From NCBI RefSeq assembly GCF_023516595.1, contig NZ_JAMGBG010000025.1, positions 62,001 through 126,000 of the forward strand: a stretch of 64,000 nucleotides of DNA. The letters run 5' to 3'. The notes under the pieces were generated by a model. It ran no database searches. It was not told where the DNA came from and saw only the letters and a program-made list of their open reading frames with translations. The stretch comes from Streptomyces neyagawaensis. Its GTDB lineage: Bacteria; Actinomycetota; Actinomycetes; Streptomycetales; Streptomycetaceae. Position 1 is the first letter of the stretch, and every line of letters begins with the position of its first letter. Made by a program: the position numbers and the translations under genes. Below, one piece after another: positions 27,857 to 37,225 of the stretch.

Positions 27857-29167
27857 ATGGCCTTGTCCCAGCATGACTTACTCCGCCTGATGGAGTCCCT
27901 GCGTACGGCAGACGGAATCGAGTTGGTCCGGGTCCTGGCCCATTGGTCCGGGTCCTGGCCCAGCGGATCTTGCAGGAACTCATCGAGGCCGAGGCCACCG
28001 CCCGCATCGGTGCGGAGCCCGGCGAGCACACCGAGACCCGCACGACCTGGCGCAACGGGCACCGGGAGAAGCTGCTGACCACGCAGGCCGGGGACCTGGA
28101 CCTGGCGGTCCCCAAGGTCCGCACCGGCAGCTTCTTCCCGAGCCTGCTGGAACGCCGGCGCCGCATCGACCAGGCTCTCTACGCCGTGATCATGGAGGCA
28201 TACGTCCACGGCGTGTCCACCCGCAGCGTGGATGACCTGGTCAAAGCCCTGGGTGGCGACACCGGGATCTCCAAGTCCGAGGTCTCCCGCATCTGCAAGG
28301 ACCTCGACACCGAGCTGACGGTCTTCCGCACCCGGCCCCTGGACCACACCCGCTTCCCCTACGTCTACCTCGACGCGACCTACCTGCAAGGCCCGCGTCC
28401 AGCACCAGATCGTGTCCCAGGCCATGGTCATCGCCACCGGCATCACCGAGGACGGCGGCCGCGAAGTCCTCGGCCTGATGGTCGGCGACAGCGAGACCGA
28501 GGTGTTCTGGACCCAGTTCCTGCGCTCGCTGCGTGAGCGGGGCCTGACCGGAGTACGCCTGGTCACCGCCGATCACCACTCGGGCCTGGTCAAAGCCGTC
28601 CTCAAGGTCATGCTCGGCGTCGGCTACCAGCGATGCCGCGTTCACTTCCTGCGCAACACGCTCGCCGTGATTCCCAAGGACTCCGGCGAACTGGTCGCCG
28701 CCACGATCCGCACCATCTTCGCCCAGCCCACCGCCGAACTCGTCCGCGCTCAGCTGGATACCGTCGCTGACATGCTCGCCCGGCAGTTCCCCAAGGTCAG
28801 GGACATGCTCCTAAAAGCCGAGGAGGACTTGACCGCCTTCGCGGACTTCCCGGAACGGCACTGGGAGAAGATCCAGTCGATCAACCCGCTGGAACGACTC
28901 AACCGCGAGATCAAGCGCCGCACCGACGTCGTCCAGATCTTCCCCAATCCCGAAGCCCTCGAACGGCTCACCACCGCCGTCCTGGTCGAGATGCACGACG
29001 AATGGATCGCCTTCCCCCGCCGCTACCTCCCCGAAGGCAGCATGGACAAGATCTACCCCCAGGCCCAAAACCAACTCGACCCGACTACACCACTACAAGC
29101 TACAAGCTACAAGCTACAAGCTACAAGGGGGCTGACCACGTGTTCCAAGGGGCGCCCAGCATCCTGA
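27857..29167 (+). pseudogene. IS256-family transposase, frameshifted
   Basis: Mutator-type transposase in three frames. Start ALSQHDLLRLMESLRTADGI at 27857; a perfect 20-base tandem duplication (27923-27942 and 27943-27962) breaks the frame. It continues as LQELIEAEATARIG, KVRTGSFFPSLLE, GVSTRSVDDLVKALG and YVYLDATYL (catalytic Asp). An extra base near 28385 shifts it again to VIATGITEDGGREVLGL, VRLVTADHHSGLVKAV (second Asp), QRCRVHFLRN and INPLERLNREIKRR (catalytic Glu). Catalytic residues are all present, so the loss is recent. The tail contains a heptamer repeat. Confidence 0.88.
29093..29127. repeat. CTACAAG heptamer tandem repeat, five copies
   Basis: Five perfect 7-base units near the 3' end of the IS256-type transposase frame. 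Not a multiple of three, so each gain or loss changes the frame of the protein tail. Confidence 0.9.
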
Positions 29168-29269
29168 TCATCGTCCGTCACTCGGCCACCCAGCTCCAGG
29201 CAGTCCGTAGTCCGAGCAGCCGATGCCCGCCGAAACCGTGAGGCATTGGGGGCGACTCCCTGGTGCGAT

Positions 29270-29659
29270 CCGGGGCCGTTTTCAGTACGGGCCGTTTCTC
29301 CCCCACGCCGACCGGCCACGTCGGCAACGGCACGATCCAGGCGAGCCCAGTCGCCACCACACCGCGCCTACCCTGCTACACCCCTGAGCAGATTGGATGG
29401 ATCGGCGCCGGAGCAACCCCTTCCGGTTTACTCGCGTCCAGCCAGCGTCCAGAATCCAGCGCCCAACCGGCCACAGGAGCCATATACCGCAAGGTTCAAC
29501 CGCTACGAACTGGAACATCCGTGCAGGTCAGGGGGTATTTGCACTATCGACACCGGGAACGAGGCCGAACTCACGAGCAGCGGATTCAGTCCATTCAGGC
29601 GAAGTTGACGCTCCAACAGGACAAACTGAACGTTTCCGCAGGTCAGAGACCTGCAAAGG
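29270..29659. repeat. left attachment arm, complete copy
   Basis: Blocks shared with 17750-18052 and 39903-40139: GGGGCCGTTTTC, GCGTCCAGCCAGCGTCCAGA, CATCCGTGCAGGTCAG, CACGAGCAGCGGATTCAGTC, CATTCAGGCGAAGTTGACG, ACAGGACAAA, TGAACGTTTCCGCAGGTC and the palindrome GCAGGTC-AGA-GACCTGC at 29638-29654 directly before the core. Confidence 0.72.
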
Positions 29660-29704
29660 TGGGGCGGGTGGGACTCGAACCCACGGCCGACGGATTATGA
29701 GTCC
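29660..29704 (-). repeat. partial tRNA copy, third attachment-site-like repeat
   Basis: 45 bases identical to tRNA bases 40140-40184. Beyond GAGTCC the sequence switches from the tRNA 5' half to the TTTGAGGATCTTGGC right arm, exactly as at 22086-22130. Confidence 0.85.
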
Positions 29705-29850
29705 TTTGAGGATCTTGGCGACCCTTGTCGATCCATGCTCGTCCTGGTCGTTTTCCCAGGTCAGGCGGGGTCTGGCGCCTCAGACCTTCTCGGCCCTTGC
29801 CAGTCTTTTCCGATCCTTGTGTCCAACCTGCGTCCAGAACGCCTGCAAGA
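29705..29850. repeat. right attachment arm, copy 2
   Basis: Same block order as 22131-22285, with the paired GTCCA motif GTGTCCAACCTGCGTCCAGA near 29819-29838. Confidence 0.72.
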
Positions 29851-30071
29851 GGGACCAGCTCAGCCGGTCCGAAGCCGATCGCGTCAGTTCGGGGAACGGC
29901 CTCGCACCCACCCGCAGCGGATTCCCCTTCCGACGCGGAGAGGCTCCTTCCCTGCACTCACAGAGCATCGCCGCCCTGACCGTTTCCCTCCCCCGCGCAA
30001 ACCCACCCCGGCGGACGAAGCCGCCCCGGAGGTCGGCCCCGAACGGCTCATGCCGCACGCCTGAACACACA

Positions 30072-30107
30072 TGCCTGTTCCCGCAGCCCTGGCTGCGGGA
30101 ACAGGCA
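30072..30107 (-). terminator. strong hairpin after the branched-chain ABC operon
   Basis: A perfect 17-base stem (TGCCTGTTCCCGCAGCC and complement) with a 2-base loop, 61 bases beyond the stop of the last permease gene on the minus strand. Confidence 0.78.
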
Positions 30108-30167
30108 CCGAATCCGCGGTCGCCGGGCGAGAACGGGCGGCCGTACGCGAAACTCAGCGGTGAGGTA

Positions 30168-31259
30168 TCACGAGGACGCTCGCCCCGCGACGCGGCGCTG
30201 CCACGCGTCGCGCAGTGCGGGGACGATGCCGCGCGGCAAGAACAGCACGACGAGGATGAGAAGGGCGGCGTACACGGCGTAGTTGAGGATGCTGGGGGCG
30301 CTGGCGGGCATGCCCGGCCTGGAGCCCAGGTCGTTGAGGAACTGCACGATCAGGGTGATCGCGGTGGCGCCCAGGAGCGCGCCCCAGATGGTGCCGAGCC
30401 CGCCGACGACGGCCATCACCAGGAACTGGATGGACAGCAGGACCGGGAAGGACCCCGGATTGATGTAGCCGATGAAGAAGGCGTAGATCCCTCCGGCGAG
30501 TCCGGCGAACGCGGCGGCCAGGGTGAACACGGCGAGTTTGTAGCGGGCCACCGGCACTCCGCTGGCGCTCGCCGCCGTCTCGCTGGTGGCCAGCGCGCGC
30601 AGTCCGCGGCCGGCCCGTGAGGTGACGACGTTACGGGCGACCAGGACGGTGGCGGCCACAGCAGCCCAGGCCAGGTAGGCGTAGTGGATGTCCTCGCCGA
30701 GTTCCGTACCTCCGGCGGAGAGTCGCGGGATGCCCTGCAGCCCGACCGAACCACCGGCCCAGTCCGCCTCGCCGAGCAGGGAGATGAGGATGAGCTGCAG
30801 GGCGATGGTGGCGAAGGCCAGGTGGTGCCCCCGCAGTCGCAGCAGCGGTCCGCCGATGGCGGCGGCGAACAGTGCGGCGATCAGTGGTGCCGCGGCCAGC
30901 GCCAGCAGCGGCGGCGTGCCGTGGACGCCCAGCAGGCCGGCCGCGTAGGCGCCGATGGCGTAGAACGACGCCTGGCCGATGGAGACCTGGCCCGCGTAGC
31001 CCATGAGCAGGCTCAGCCCCACGGTGACCATGGCGGACAGGGCGAGCAGGATGTACACCGAGAGCTGGCCGGCGGTCAGCATCGGAGGCAGGGCGAGGGT
31101 AACGGCCACCGCCGCGCCGGCCGCGACGAGGCCGGCCCGCCTTCCCCGGCCGGCGAAACGGGCGCCGAGTGGCACTCGGGCGTCCGACGACTCGGTGTCC
31201 CCCGCACCGCCGGAGGACTGGGAGGTGGCCCGGTCACGGCCGGAGGTGACGGCGGTCAT
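30168..31259 (-). CDS. livM: branched-chain amino-acid-type ABC permease, LivM
   Basis: 363 residues. Polar N-terminal 50 residues, then about ten membrane helices with the LivM signatures YAGQVSIGQASFYAIGAYAA and GLQGIPRLSAGG, and the permease loop LATSETAASASGVPVARYKL that contacts the ATPases. The ATG at 31259 follows AGAAAGG. Last gene of the five-gene importer operon, 118 bases after livH. Substrate may be a branched-chain amino acid, but family members in catabolic clusters also carry aromatic or other carboxylates, and the neighbours favour the latter. Confidence 0.88.
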   Translation of the reverse strand: MTAVTSGRDRATSQSSGGAGDTESSDARVPLGARFAGRGRRAGLVAAGAAVAVTLALPPMLTAGQLSVYILLALSAMVTVGLSLLMGYAGQVSIGQASFYAIGAYAAGLLGVHGTPPLLALAAAPLIAALFAAAIGGPLLRLRGHHLAFATIALQLILISLLGEADWAGGSVGLQGIPRLSAGGTELGEDIHYAYLAWAAVAATVLVARNVVTSRAGRGLRALATSETAASASGVPVARYKLAVFTLAAAFAGLAGGIYAFFIGYINPGSFPVLLSIQFLVMAVVGGLGTIWGALLGATAITLIVQFLNDLGSRPGMPASAPSILNYAVYAALLILVVLFLPRGIVPALRDAWQRRVAGRASS

Positions 31260-31377
31260 GTCGTGCTGCCTTTCTGGTGCGGCGGATACGGATCGAGCAC
31301 GGACGGGGTGCCCCATGCGTGCATACGCCCGGTGTACGCGGAGGGCAGCGGGCATCCCACAGAGGACTGATGAGGCG

Positions 31378-32238
31378 TCATCCGGCCTCCGCCACGACGC
31401 TGTGGGTACGGGCCGCCTGCCCGATCATCAGCGCCAGGACCAGACCCAGCGCCACCACGGTCTGGTACGTGGCGCTTCCATAGCCCGCGACCATCGCTTC
31501 GGCCACTCCGAGGAACAGCGCACCGGCCAGGGTGCGGCCGATGTGATGCATGGACCCGACGACCGCCGCCGCGAAACCGTTGATGATCAGCGCCACGTCG
31601 GAGTCGAAGGCCATCGAGTTCATGGGCGCCAGTAGAACGCCGGCCAGACCGCCGAGAGCGCCGCCGATGGCGAAGGCGATCAGCCCCATGCGGGTGACGG
31701 AGATCCCGACGACGCGGGCCGCGTACGGGTTGGAGGAACACGCGGAAAGGGCCTTGCCCGCGTAGGTACGGCCGAACAGCACGGCCATTGCGGCGAAGAC
31801 GGCTGCGGTGACGCCGATGATGAGCAGATAGTGGGTCTGGATACGAGCGCCGAACACGGTCACGGCACCAGAGAGCCCCTCGGAGGACCGGCCCTGGTCC
31901 CCCCAGAGCATGACCTCTACGGCGTACGCCAGAATGCCCAGTCCCAGGGTGACCATGAGCGCGGCCTGCGGCGAGGTGCCCCGCCGGCCGATGGCGACCA
32001 TGCCGAAGAGCAGTCCCACGACGGCGGCGACGGCGACCCCGAGCAGTTCGGCGAGCCCGTGCGGGAGGCCGGCGTCGAGGAGCGAGATGGCGGTCAGCGC
32101 CCCGACGACGGCGAAGGTGCCCTGGGCGAAGTTGACCACCCGCGTCACCCGGTGGATGAGTACCAGGCCGCTGCCGACCAGCGCGATGCCGCAGCCGGTA
32201 CCCAGTCCGGTCATGAGGTAGACGAGGAAGTCGCTCAT
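31378..32238 (-). CDS. livH: branched-chain amino-acid-type ABC permease, LivH
   Basis: 286 residues with about eight membrane helices. LVLIHRVTRVVNFAQGTFAV near residues 24-43 is the LivH signature, and CSSNPYAARVVGISVTRMGL is the ATPase-contact loop. The ATG overlaps the stop of livF by 4 bases and follows AGGAGG. Pairs with LivM as the channel. Confidence 0.9.
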   Translation of the reverse strand: MSDFLVYLMTGLGTGCGIALVGSGLVLIHRVTRVVNFAQGTFAVVGALTAISLLDAGLPHGLAELLGVAVAAVVGLLFGMVAIGRRGTSPQAALMVTLGLGILAYAVEVMLWGDQGRSSEGLSGAVTVFGARIQTHYLLIIGVTAAVFAAMAVLFGRTYAGKALSACSSNPYAARVVGISVTRMGLIAFAIGGALGGLAGVLLAPMNSMAFDSDVALIINGFAAAVVGSMHHIGRTLAGALFLGVAEAMVAGYGSATYQTVVALGLVLALMIGQAARTHSVVAEAG

Positions 32239-33113
32239 GTCGCCTCCTGTGCCGCGGCCCGCGCGGACTGGACGGTGGTGCCCTGGTTGCCCCGGGCGGT
32301 CTTGGCAGTGCCGGGCGTGGGTGCGGGGTCGGCCGTGGCCCGGTCGTGCGGACCCGTGTCGTCCGGACCCGGGTCGTCCTGAGCGTCCGGTGGGCCCGGG
32401 AGTCCCTGGGCCTCGCCGAGGTAGGCCCGGGCGATGTCGGGGCTGGCGGCCAGGTTTGCGCTGTCGCCCTCGGCGGCGATCCGTCCCGCTTCCAGGACGT
32501 AGGCGCGGCTGCACAGGTCCAGGGCGAGCCGCGCGTTCTGCTCGATGAGCACAACGGCCGTGCCCTGCTCCCGGTTGAGCTCGGTCAGGTGCTCGGCGAG
32601 GTCGGCGACGATGAGGGGCGCGAGGCCGAGGGAGAGCTCGTCGATCACGAGGACCTCCGGCCGGCTCATCAGGGCGCGTCCGACGGCGACCATCTGCTGC
32701 TGGCCTCCCGACAGCCCGCCCGCCTTCCGGTCGCGTACCCGCACCAGGTCGGGAAGGAGCTCGTACACCCATGAGGTGTCGCGCTGCTTGCGGCGGCTTC
32801 GGCCGCGGCCGGACATCTGCCAGGCGCCCAGGCGCAGGTTGTCGTCGACGGTGAGGTCGCCGAACATCTGCCGCCCCTCGGGTACCTGGGCGATCCTGGC
32901 CCGTACCTCCACGCTGCCGGAGGCCGGTGTCAGGATCCCGGTCAGGGTGTTGACCAGGGTGGACTTGCCGGCTCCGTTGGGCCCGACGAGGGCGACCATC
33001 TCACCGGGCGCAACCCGCAGCGAGACGCTGTCGAGGGCCGTGGCCGCGCCGTAGCGGACCACCAGGTCGCGTACCTCGACGACATCGCTCGGGGACGGTG
33101 GCGAGACGTTCAT
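32235..33113 (-). CDS. livF: branched-chain amino-acid-type ABC ATPase, LivF
   Basis: 292 residues. Walker A GPNGAGKST near residues 38-46, signature LSGGQQQM and Walker B VLVIDELSLGLAP. VPEGRQMFGDLTV is characteristic of LivF. A C-terminal extension of about 60 residues rich in Pro, Asp and Thr has no known domain. The ATG overlaps the livG stop by 4 bases. Confidence 0.92.
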   Translation of the reverse strand: MNVSPPSPSDVVEVRDLVVRYGAATALDSVSLRVAPGEMVALVGPNGAGKSTLVNTLTGILTPASGSVEVRARIAQVPEGRQMFGDLTVDDNLRLGAWQMSGRGRSRRKQRDTSWVYELLPDLVRVRDRKAGGLSGGQQQMVAVGRALMSRPEVLVIDELSLGLAPLIVADLAEHLTELNREQGTAVVLIEQNARLALDLCSRAYVLEAGRIAAEGDSANLAASPDIARAYLGEAQGLPGPPDAQDDPGPDDTGPHDRATADPAPTPGTAKTARGNQGTTVQSARAAAQEAT

Positions 33114-33883
33114 GCCGCCGCCTTCGTGCCCAGATACGCGGTGACGACCCGCGGGTCGGTACGTATCTCGTCCGGTGTGCCCTCGGCGATGACCTTGCCC
33201 AGGTCCAGGACGGTGACACGGTCGGCGAGGCGGCCGACGAGAGCGACGTCGTGTTCGACGAGCATGATGGTGAGTCCGTCCGCGCGCAGTTGCTCGATGA
33301 GGTCGGCGAGCCGGTCCCGCTCCGCGGCCCGCAGACCGGAAGCGGGTTCGTCGAGGAGCAGCAGGGTGGGTTCTCCGCACAGGGCGCGGGCGACCTGGAG
33401 CGCGCGCTGCTGCCCGAGCGGCAGCAGCTCCGCGGGGCGGTCCGCCCAGTCTTCGAGCCCGACCCTCCGTACCGCCTCGTGTGCCCGCTCGGCGATCAGG
33501 CGTTCCTCCCGGCGGTGGCGCGGCAGCCTGAGTGCGGCTGCCGCGAACCCTGCGCCGGTGGTGGCGTGGGCGCCGACCATCGCGTTCTCCAGCACGCTCA
33601 TCCCGTGGAAGGTGCGGGCGCCCTGAAAGACGATGGCGATCCCGAGGCGGGCCCTGTGGTGGGGTGGCAGCCGGTCGATGCGTCGTCCGTCGAGTCGGAT
33701 CTCGCCCCGCTCGGCGGGCAGTTGACCGCTCACCAGGTTGAACAGGGTCGACTTGCCAGCCCCGTTGGGGCCGATGACGCCGAGGATGCTGCCACGGTCC
33801 ACCGTCAGGTCGACGCCGTCCACGGCGTACACCCCGCCGAACGACCGTGCCAGGCCGCTCACCCGGAGCAGGGGGTCGGTCAC
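33110..33883 (-). CDS. livG: branched-chain amino-acid-type ABC ATPase, LivG
   Basis: 257 residues. Walker A GPNGAGKST near residues 37-45, Walker B LLLLDEPASGL and switch His in LVEHDVALV. FQGARTFHGMSVLENAMVGA fits LivG. The signature loop reads LPLGQQRALQ rather than LSGGQ, a common LivG variant. The GTG start overlaps the stop of the binding-protein gene. Confidence 0.92.
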   Translation of the reverse strand: MTDPLLRVSGLARSFGGVYAVDGVDLTVDRGSILGVIGPNGAGKSTLFNLVSGQLPAERGEIRLDGRRIDRLPPHHRARLGIAIVFQGARTFHGMSVLENAMVGAHATTGAGFAAAALRLPRHRREERLIAERAHEAVRRVGLEDWADRPAELLPLGQQRALQVARALCGEPTLLLLDEPASGLRAAERDRLADLIEQLRADGLTIMLVEHDVALVGRLADRVTVLDLGKVIAEGTPDEIRTDPRVVTAYLGTKAAA

Positions 33884-35076
33884 TTGGCCACCTTCTCCAA
33901 CTCGCTCTTCGACCAGACCGTCGGAACGAACATGCCGTCGGTGACGGCGTTGACCGAGATGTAGTCGGGAGACAGACCCGAGTGGTCCTTCTCGCTGTAG
34001 CGGTAGGTGCCGTTCGGGGTGGTGAGCGTCAGCTCCTCCATCGCCTGCCGGATCTTCTCGTGGTCGGTACTCTTCGCCTTCTCGATGGCGGCGGCCAGCA
34101 GCTGGACCCCGGTGTATCCGTCCTGCGCGAACTGCGGTGGCGGGTAGTTGTACTTCTCCGTGAACGGCTTGTTGACGGCCTCGATGGCTTTCTTCTGCGC
34201 CCCGTCCGGCAGCGTGTCGCCGACCAGGCCGATGGAACTGGCGACGACGGCGCCCTCGGCGGCCTTGCCTGCCGGGTCGAGCCACAGCTTGCTGGCCTGG
34301 GAGCCGGTGAAAGCGATCGGGATGTCCAGTCCCGAGGCGGCGTACTGCTTGGTCAGGACGACGGAGGCGGGGCCGGTCACCCACACCGCGAGCGCCTGGG
34401 CGTCGGTGCCCTTGACGTGAGTGAAGACGGCACTGAAGTCGGACGCGGTGCTCTGGATCTCCTCGGTGGCGACGACCTTGATGCCGTACTCCCCGGCCTT
34501 CGCCTTCATCGCCTTGTAACCGGCTGTCGGATACGCGGTCTTGGTGTCGTAGGCCACGGCCAGCTTGGTGACGCCCTCCGACTTGTAGTGCTGCAACAGC
34601 CGCTCGGCGTAGTCGGAGGCCAGGGCCGGTACCACGAAGACGTAGGGGTGGACGGGCGCCACCTGCTCGTCGGCCGGAGACAGGGAGACGTACGGGATCT
34701 CCGCCCGGTCCACCGCGGGCAGCGTGGCCAGCGCCGACCCTGCGGACGGTGAGCCGAGGACCGCGGTCACGCCCTGGTCCTTGAACGCGTTGAAGGCCAG
34801 TACGGACTGGTCGGGCAGGCTCTTGTCGTCCTTGACCGTCAGTTCCAACTTCCGTCCGAGGACCCCGCCGTCCTTGTTGATCTGCTCGACCGCCAGTTCC
34901 GCGGCCTTGCGGCCCTCGGTACCGAGGGTCTGGAGCTGACCGGTGAGCGAGGTGATCATGCCGATCTCGATCGGGCCGTCATCAGCGGAGGAAGACTCGG
35001 ACGAACCCCCTCCGCACGCTGTGACGGCGAGCGCCAGACCGGCGGCGAGAGCAGCAAGGGGGGTACGAGGGCGCAC
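33880..35076 (-). CDS. livJ: branched-chain amino-acid-type ABC substrate-binding lipoprotein
   Basis: 398 residues from a GTG at 35076 preceded by GGGAGG. Signal peptide with lipobox VTAC and CGGGSSES after it (Cys near residue 20). The mature part follows the Leu/Ile/Val-binding family: IEIGMITSLTGQLQTLG, AVEQINKDGGVLGRKL, VTAVLGSPSAGSAL and LAVAYDTKTAYPTAGYKAMK. First gene of the operon, with a TGGACT-type palindrome about 185 bases upstream. Ligand not predictable from sequence; nearby catabolic genes suggest a carboxylic acid. Confidence 0.9.
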   Translation of the reverse strand: MRPRTPLAALAAGLALAVTACGGGSSESSSADDGPIEIGMITSLTGQLQTLGTEGRKAAELAVEQINKDGGVLGRKLELTVKDDKSLPDQSVLAFNAFKDQGVTAVLGSPSAGSALATLPAVDRAEIPYVSLSPADEQVAPVHPYVFVVPALASDYAERLLQHYKSEGVTKLAVAYDTKTAYPTAGYKAMKAKAGEYGIKVVATEEIQSTASDFSAVFTHVKGTDAQALAVWVTGPASVVLTKQYAASGLDIPIAFTGSQASKLWLDPAGKAAEGAVVASSIGLVGDTLPDGAQKKAIEAVNKPFTEKYNYPPPQFAQDGYTGVQLLAAAIEKAKSTDHEKIRQAMEELTLTTPNGTYRYSEKDHSGLSPDYISVNAVTDGMFVPTVWSKSELEKVAK

Positions 35077-35261
35077 GGGAACCTCCCGGTTACGGAGCGG
35101 GAACGGCATGAAGGAAGGGGCACACGCATCCGGAGGACGCCGAACGTGCACAAAGTTGAAGCAGGAAGAGTCGTTTTGCGGGCTTTCGCGGCTTGCTACC
35201 CGATCGACGGGTTGAACATAAGCCGGGGCCACATGGCCGTCAACACTTCAAGCAAAGATTC

Positions 35262-35277
35262 TTGGACTCAAGTCCAA
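35262..35277. promoter_or_regulatory. palindromic operator upstream of the ABC importer operon
   Basis: TTGGACT-CA-AGTCCAA, a perfect 7+7 inverted repeat. The same core TGGACT-NN-AGTCCA lies at 36143-36156 in front of the hydrolase gene. Likely target of the TetR-family protein encoded between the two sites. Confidence 0.7.
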
Positions 35278-35436
35278 AACTACCCTCGGGTCCGCCGATA
35301 GCCGGAACGAGGTGGCGGCGCGAGGCCGTCGGCGAGCCGGGCGAGGCCGTCATCGGCGGGACACAAACGATCACACCCCTCGACAGGGGCGGAAGCCATG
35401 CCGCTCCAGCGGCGCCGTCCCGCTTCCCCCTGCCGG

Positions 35437-36069
35437 TCAGGAATGCGCGAGGATGCCCAGCAGGACGATGTCGAGTGCCCCACCGAGGCGACCGGGCAGG
35501 TCGAACGGCGGCGGCTCCTCCCGGATCCAGCGCAGAACCGAGGAGAAGTAGCAGGACGCCAGCAGAGCGCCGGCCTGGTCGGCGTCGACCTGCGGCCGGA
35601 TCTCTCCGCGTCGCCGCCCCTCCTCGACGATCTTCGCGAGTTCGGTCTCCAAGGAGGGGTCCTGCAGCAGGTGGCCGAAGCGTGCGGAGGCGTCCATCAG
35701 GACAGTGGTCTCCGCACGGGAGGCGACGTTGAGGTCGGCCATCTCCCCCAGGTAGCGGCGCAGCCGGTCGCCGACCGGCAGGTCCTCGGCGTGCTCCTGG
35801 CCGAGGATGGCCGCGACCCGGGCTCGGCGACGGACGCCCCACTCCTCCAGGAAGCCGACCTTCTGCGAGAAGTGGTTGAAGACGGTGGCTCGGGCGACGT
35901 CGGCGGACTCGGCGATCTGCTCCATGGTCGTCGCCTCATAGCCCTGGGCGACGAACAGTTCCACCGCGGCGCTGTAGAGCTGGTCGCGCGCCTGCTGCCG
36001 CTTCCGCTCGCGCCGCCCGAGGGGTGGGGCGTCCTGTGCGGGTGCGCCCCCCGCCTCAGAGATCGTCAT
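35437..36069 (-). CDS. TetR-family transcriptional regulator
   Basis: 210 residues. N-terminal DNA-binding domain with AAVELFVAQGYEATTMEQIA and helix-turn-helix ESADVARATVFNHFSQKVGF near residues 50-70, then an all-helical ligand-binding domain. It lies between the importer operon and the divergent hydrolase gene, and both flanking promoter regions carry the same palindrome, so it is the likely local repressor, including of itself. The inducer would be the imported compound or its CoA ester. Confidence 0.9.
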   Translation of the reverse strand: MTISEAGGAPAQDAPPLGRRERKRQQARDQLYSAAVELFVAQGYEATTMEQIAESADVARATVFNHFSQKVGFLEEWGVRRRARVAAILGQEHAEDLPVGDRLRRYLGEMADLNVASRAETTVLMDASARFGHLLQDPSLETELAKIVEEGRRRGEIRPQVDADQAGALLASCYFSSVLRWIREEPPPFDLPGRLGGALDIVLLGILAHS

Positions 36070-36141
36070 GGGCCCAGTACAGCACAGGCACACGCAGGTA
36101 TTGACCCTCCCCGAGTCACCTCTTTAGATTACGCCCCACGA

Positions 36142-36157
36142 ATGGACTCCAGTCCAT
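36142..36157. promoter_or_regulatory. palindromic operator between tetR and the hydrolase gene
   Basis: ATGGACT-CC-AGTCCAT, a perfect 7+7 inverted repeat in the 138-base space between the divergent regulator and metallo-hydrolase genes. Its core is shared with the site at 35262-35277. Confidence 0.72.
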
Positions 36158-36207
36158 CAATGGATCCTAGTCTCGACTTTTCCGCTTCGGGACGTGGAGG
36201 AGGCAGC

Positions 36208-37155
36208 GTGGCTTCCGTACTTTCCCCAGCCGGCCGGATCGACCTCGGCCATGGCTGTCATGCGTGGGTAGCGGGTACGGCCGGATGGGGAATGAGCAAC
36301 GCCGGGCTGGTCACCGGCCGGGGCGAGTCCCTGCTCGTCGACACCCTCTACGACCTGCGCCTCACCCGGGCCATGCTCGACGGGCTGGCGCCGGTGACCG
36401 ACGCCGCGCCGACCTCGACCGTGGTCAACACCCACGGCAACGGCGACCACTGGTTCGGCAACCAGCTCGTGGCCCACGCCGAGATCATCGCGGCCCGCGG
36501 CACGCTGACCGACATGCGGCAGGTGGGACCGTCCGAGATGCGGGCGTTGACCAGCGCGGAAACCGTCGCGGGACGGTTCGCCCGCCGGATCTTCGGCCGC
36601 TTCGACTACTCGGGAATCCACCCCGTGCTTCCGCACCGGGTCTTCGACGGCGAGACGGTCCTGGACATCGGCGGGACGGAGGTCCGTCTGATCGACGTGG
36701 GCCCCGCGCACAGCGCCGGGGACACGATCGTCCATGTCCCGCGGGCCCGGACCGTCTACACCGGCGACATCGTCTTCGCCGGTTCCACACCCGTCGTATG
36801 GCACGGCCCGTTCGCCAACTGGCTCGCCGCCTGCGACCTGCTCCTCAGCCTCGACGTGGACATCATCGTGCCCGGACACGGCCCGGTCACCACGAAGGAG
36901 GCGGTCCGCACCGTCCGCGACTACCTGTCGTACGTCCACGAACAGACCACCGCCCGCTTCGGCGCGGGCATGCCCGCCGAGGCGGCCGCACGTGACATCA
37001 GCCTCGGACGCTTCGCCGACCTCGACGAGAGCGAACGCCTTGCCGTCAACGTGCACACCGTCTACCGCGAGCTCGACCCCTCACTGGCCCCGCTCGACGG
37101 CCCCCAGTTGTTCGGCCGCATGGCCGGCCTCGCCTGCCCCTGCCCCGGCCTCTGA
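36208..37155 (+). CDS. metallo-beta-lactamase-fold hydrolase
   Basis: 315 residues from a GTG at 36208 preceded by GGAGGAGG. Metallo-beta-lactamase fold: NTHGNGDHWFGNQ near residue 72 is the metal motif in the variant form HxNxDH, GPAHSAGDTIVHVP carries the second metal His, TGDIVFAGSTP the bridging Asp and VPGHGPV the last His. The Asn in place of the second His is seen in a subgroup of the family. Possibly hydrolyses a lactone or thioester in the pathway served by the neighbouring genes. The product ends in CPCPGL. First gene of a + strand group under the shared palindrome. Confidence 0.82.
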   Translation: MASVLSPAGRIDLGHGCHAWVAGTAGWGMSNAGLVTGRGESLLVDTLYDLRLTRAMLDGLAPVTDAAPTSTVVNTHGNGDHWFGNQLVAHAEIIAARGTLTDMRQVGPSEMRALTSAETVAGRFARRIFGRFDYSGIHPVLPHRVFDGETVLDIGGTEVRLIDVGPAHSAGDTIVHVPRARTVYTGDIVFAGSTPVVWHGPFANWLAACDLLLSLDVDIIVPGHGPVTTKEAVRTVRDYLSYVHEQTTARFGAGMPAEAAARDISLGRFADLDESERLAVNVHTVYRELDPSLAPLDGPQLFGRMAGLACPCPGL

Positions 37156-37225
37156 GCCGCATCAGCCTCCGGGGTCCGCTGCCTGGCCGTATCGCCTCGG
37201 TCTCCCGGACCCGCCAAGGAGAAAC

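Larger units (their letters stand above)
29168..30071. other. non-coding junction of islands B and C
   Basis: Holds a left attachment arm (about 29270-29659), the tRNA-derived core (29660-29704) and a right arm (29705-29850). Nothing recognisable from 29850 to the hairpin at 30072. Confidence 0.6.

Noticed and set aside
29093..29127. CRISPR-like array
   Set aside because: Seven-base units with no spacers; a simple tandem repeat. No CRISPR array or cas gene was seen in the window.
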